A stretch of 6,717 nt of DNA, taken from contig QIHH01000106.1 of the NCBI GenBank assembly GCA_003230195.1, positions 1 to 6,717 of the forward strand. Reading direction: 5' to 3'. A program made the position numbers and the translations under genes. Source of the DNA: Gammaproteobacteria bacterium (GTDB taxonomy: Bacteria; Pseudomonadota; Gammaproteobacteria; SZUA-140). The notes under the pieces are model-generated. The model did not search any database. It was not told the DNA's origin and was given only the letters and a program-made list of their open reading frames with translations. Positions 5,162-6,717 of the stretch are shown here, piece after piece (position 1 is the stretch's first letter; every line of letters begins with the position of its first letter).

Positions 5162-6502
5162 ATGTCTGAAATGACACCCAGAGAGATCGTCCAGGAACTG
5201 GACAAACATATCATCGGTCAAAATGACGCGAAGCGTGCGGTGGCGATTGCACTGAGAAATCGCTGGCGTCGTGCACAGATCAGTAATGAAGAGCTGCGTA
5301 ACGAAGTAACGCCGAAAAATATTTTAATGATCGGTCCTACTGGTGTGGGTAAAACCGAGATCGCCCGTCGTCTTGCAAGGCTGGCGAATGCACCATTTAT
5401 CAAAGTCGAGGCGACCAAGTTTACTGAGGTCGGTTATGTTGGGCGTGATGTTGAATCGATCATCCGAGATCTGGTTGAAGTATCAATTAAGCTGACGCGT
5501 GAAACTGAAATGAAGAAAATGAAGCATCGTGCAGAAGATGCGGCGGAGGAGCGTATTCTTGATATTTTATTACCACCCGCACGTGGTGCTGATGGTTCGG
5601 TTCAGCGCACTAGTGATAGCACTTCGACACGTCAAAAATTTCGTAAAAAACTGCGTGAAGGTGACCTCGATGATAAAGAGATTGAAATCGAAGTAAGCAT
5701 GGGTGCTGCAGGGGTTGAGATTATGGCCCCGCCCGGTATGGAAGATATGAGCAGTCAGTTGCAGGGGTTGTTTCAAAATATGGGTAACCAGCGCACTAAA
5801 AAACAGCGTCTGCCGATTCGTGAAGCGTTTAACGTGTTGCGCGAAGAAGAGGCTGCTAAGCTGCTGGATGAAGAGGGTATTAAGGCAGCAGCGCTAGAGC
5901 GTGCCGAGCAGCATGGCATCGTCTTTATTGATGAGATCGATAAGATCACCAAGCGCAGTGATGGCGGTGGCGGTGGGGCAGATATCTCGCGTGAAGGGGT
6001 GCAGCGTGATCTATTGCCGTTGGTTGAAGGGTGTACCGTTTCGACGAAGTTTGGCATGATCAAAACAGATCACATTCTGTTTATCGCCTCCGGTGCCTTT
6101 CATCTTGCCAAACCTTCTGATCTTGTGCCTGAACTACAGGGGCGTCTACCGATTCGTGTTGAATTGAGTGCGCTATCGGTCGGTGATTTTGTGCGTATTT
6201 TGACTGAGCCAAATGCATCGTTAACGGAGCAATACAACGCGCTGCTTGAAGCGGAAGGGTTGAGTGTTGAATTTACGACCGATGGGATTGCACGCGTGGC
6301 GGAAGTGGCATGGCAGGTGAATGAGCGAACTGAAAATATCGGTGCGCGTCGTTTGCATACGGTGTTGGAACGTCTGCTTGAAAAGCTGTCTTATGAGGCG
6401 TCCGATCTTTCTGGTACTAGCGTAACGATTGATGTCGATTATGTTGAATTACATCTTGGTAAATTGGTTGAGGATGAAGATCTAAGCCGTTATATCCTTT
6501 AA
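5162..6502 (+). CDS. hslU: HslU (ClpY) AAA+ ATPase subunit of the HslUV protease
   Basis: HslU hexamers unfold substrates with ATP and thread them into HslV. The 446-residue product is full length (E. coli 443). Visible features are TPREIVQELDKHIIGQ (5-20), Walker A GPTGVGKT (58-65), the substrate-gripping pore loop GYVG (91-94), the family-specific I domain (about 110-230), and Walker B IVFIDEID (253-260). Further on are SREGVQRDLLPLVEG (276-290), the arginine-finger region PELQGRLPIR (323-332, R328), the sensor-2 block IGARRLHTV (393-401) and the C-terminal tail EDLSRYIL. The tail docks into HslV pockets to activate the peptidase. All key residues are present. A glycine run (about 268-272) in the loop before SREGV is longer than in E. 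coli. GAGAG (5148-5152) lies 9 nt before the ATG. Co-transcription with hslV is expected. Confidence 0.98.
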   Translation: MSEMTPREIVQELDKHIIGQNDAKRAVAIALRNRWRRAQISNEELRNEVTPKNILMIGPTGVGKTEIARRLARLANAPFIKVEATKFTEVGYVGRDVESIIRDLVEVSIKLTRETEMKKMKHRAEDAAEERILDILLPPARGADGSVQRTSDSTSTRQKFRKKLREGDLDDKEIEIEVSMGAAGVEIMAPPGMEDMSSQLQGLFQNMGNQRTKKQRLPIREAFNVLREEEAAKLLDEEGIKAAALERAEQHGIVFIDEIDKITKRSDGGGGGADISREGVQRDLLPLVEGCTVSTKFGMIKTDHILFIASGAFHLAKPSDLVPELQGRLPIRVELSALSVGDFVRILTEPNASLTEQYNALLEAEGLSVEFTTDGIARVAEVAWQVNERTENIGARRLHTVLERLLEKLSYEASDLSGTSVTIDVDYVELHLGKLVEDEDLSRYIL

Positions 6503-6523
6503 TTGTTAAGAGTATTGAAATAG

Positions 6524-6717
6524 ATGACTGCACAAACAAAAAAACATCGTCCGACCGATATTCGCCTGCACCAAAAATCACGGGTGCTGGAAGTAATCTT
6601 TAATAACGGCGCAGAGTTTCGTCTGTCGTGTGAATTCCTGCGTGTACATTCGCCATCGGCTGAGGTACAGGGGCATGGTGTGGGGCAAGAGACACTGCAG
6701 GTGGGTAAAGAGGCGGT
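6524..6717 (+). CDS. DUF971 (gamma-butyrobetaine hydroxylase-like N-terminal domain) protein, partial at the right edge
   Basis: From ATG 6524 the frame stays open to the window end, giving 64 complete codons plus two bases. RPTDIRLHQKSRVLEVIFNNG (9-29) followed by FRLSCEFLRVHSPSAEVQGH (32-51) matches the DUF971 family, whose usual start is PT.I.LH..SR.LE..F.DG followed by LPaE.LRV.SPSAEV.GHG. Small bacterial members have about 120-140 residues and are not hydroxylases by themselves; their role is unsettled. The fold is related to the N-terminal domain of gamma-butyrobetaine hydroxylase. The gene lies 21 bp after hslU, in the same direction, and this adjacency recurs in gammaproteobacteria, so it is probably co-transcribed. 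AAGAG (6508-6512) is a distant ribosome-site candidate. Confidence 0.9.
   Translation, partial: MTAQTKKHRPTDIRLHQKSRVLEVIFNNGAEFRLSCEFLRVHSPSAEVQGHGVGQETLQVGKEA

Noticed and set aside
5963..5978. G-rich run GGCGGTGGCGGTGGGG in hslU as a G-quadruplex
   Set aside because: It encodes a glycine loop before SREGV, where, from memory, other HslU proteins also vary in glycine content. Only two-G tracts are available, so a stable quadruplex is unlikely.

Overview
The window looks like chromosomal DNA of a gammaproteobacterium. The evidence is the conserved run dapF - DUF484 - xerC - hslV - hslU - DUF971, all on the + strand, next to a trmO (yaeB/tsaA-type) gene on the - strand. The exact lineage cannot be fixed from sequence reading alone; the hslU-DUF971 adjacency and the EQFRG leader on HslV fit, from memory, sulfur-oxidiser-like or other non-enteric gammaproteobacteria.

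Layout. (1) Bases 1-1050 are an accessory patch. A HigB-family toxin gene runs off the left edge on the - strand (start codon at 250, 83 residues visible). It has a good sigma70-type promoter and palindromes around the start. Next comes an odd hairpin (344-376), then a 5'-truncated IS3-family transposase (OrfB) on the + strand. Its DDE triad is intact, but it has no OrfA, no N-terminal region and no left inverted repeat; a putative right end lies near 1049. (2) trmO (1086-1799, - strand) converges on the IS remnant and diverges from the next block. (3) Bases 1870-6717 are a tightly packed co-directional block. A promoter (TTTAAA-17-TATACT) precedes dapF (GTG start). dapF overlaps the DUF484 gene by ATGA, and xerC starts close to the DUF484 stop. 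hslV (TTG start) and hslU follow, and a DUF971 gene is cut by the right edge.

How the genes relate. dapF makes meso-diaminopimelate for lysine and peptidoglycan. XerC resolves chromosome dimers with XerD. The dapF-DUF484-xerC grouping is a known gammaproteobacterial arrangement whose functional logic is not obvious. HslV and HslU form one ATP-dependent protease. TrmO methylates t6A37 in tRNA. HigB would be an mRNA-cleaving toxin whose antitoxin gene (higA) should lie just left of base 1.

No clearly new multi-gene system was found. The observations most worth checking are: a terminator-like hairpin with a T6 run inside the first 21 codons of xerC; promoter -10 boxes so close to the higB and trmO start codons that their mRNAs could be leaderless; and the hairpin-bearing junction between the toxin module and the decapitated IS.
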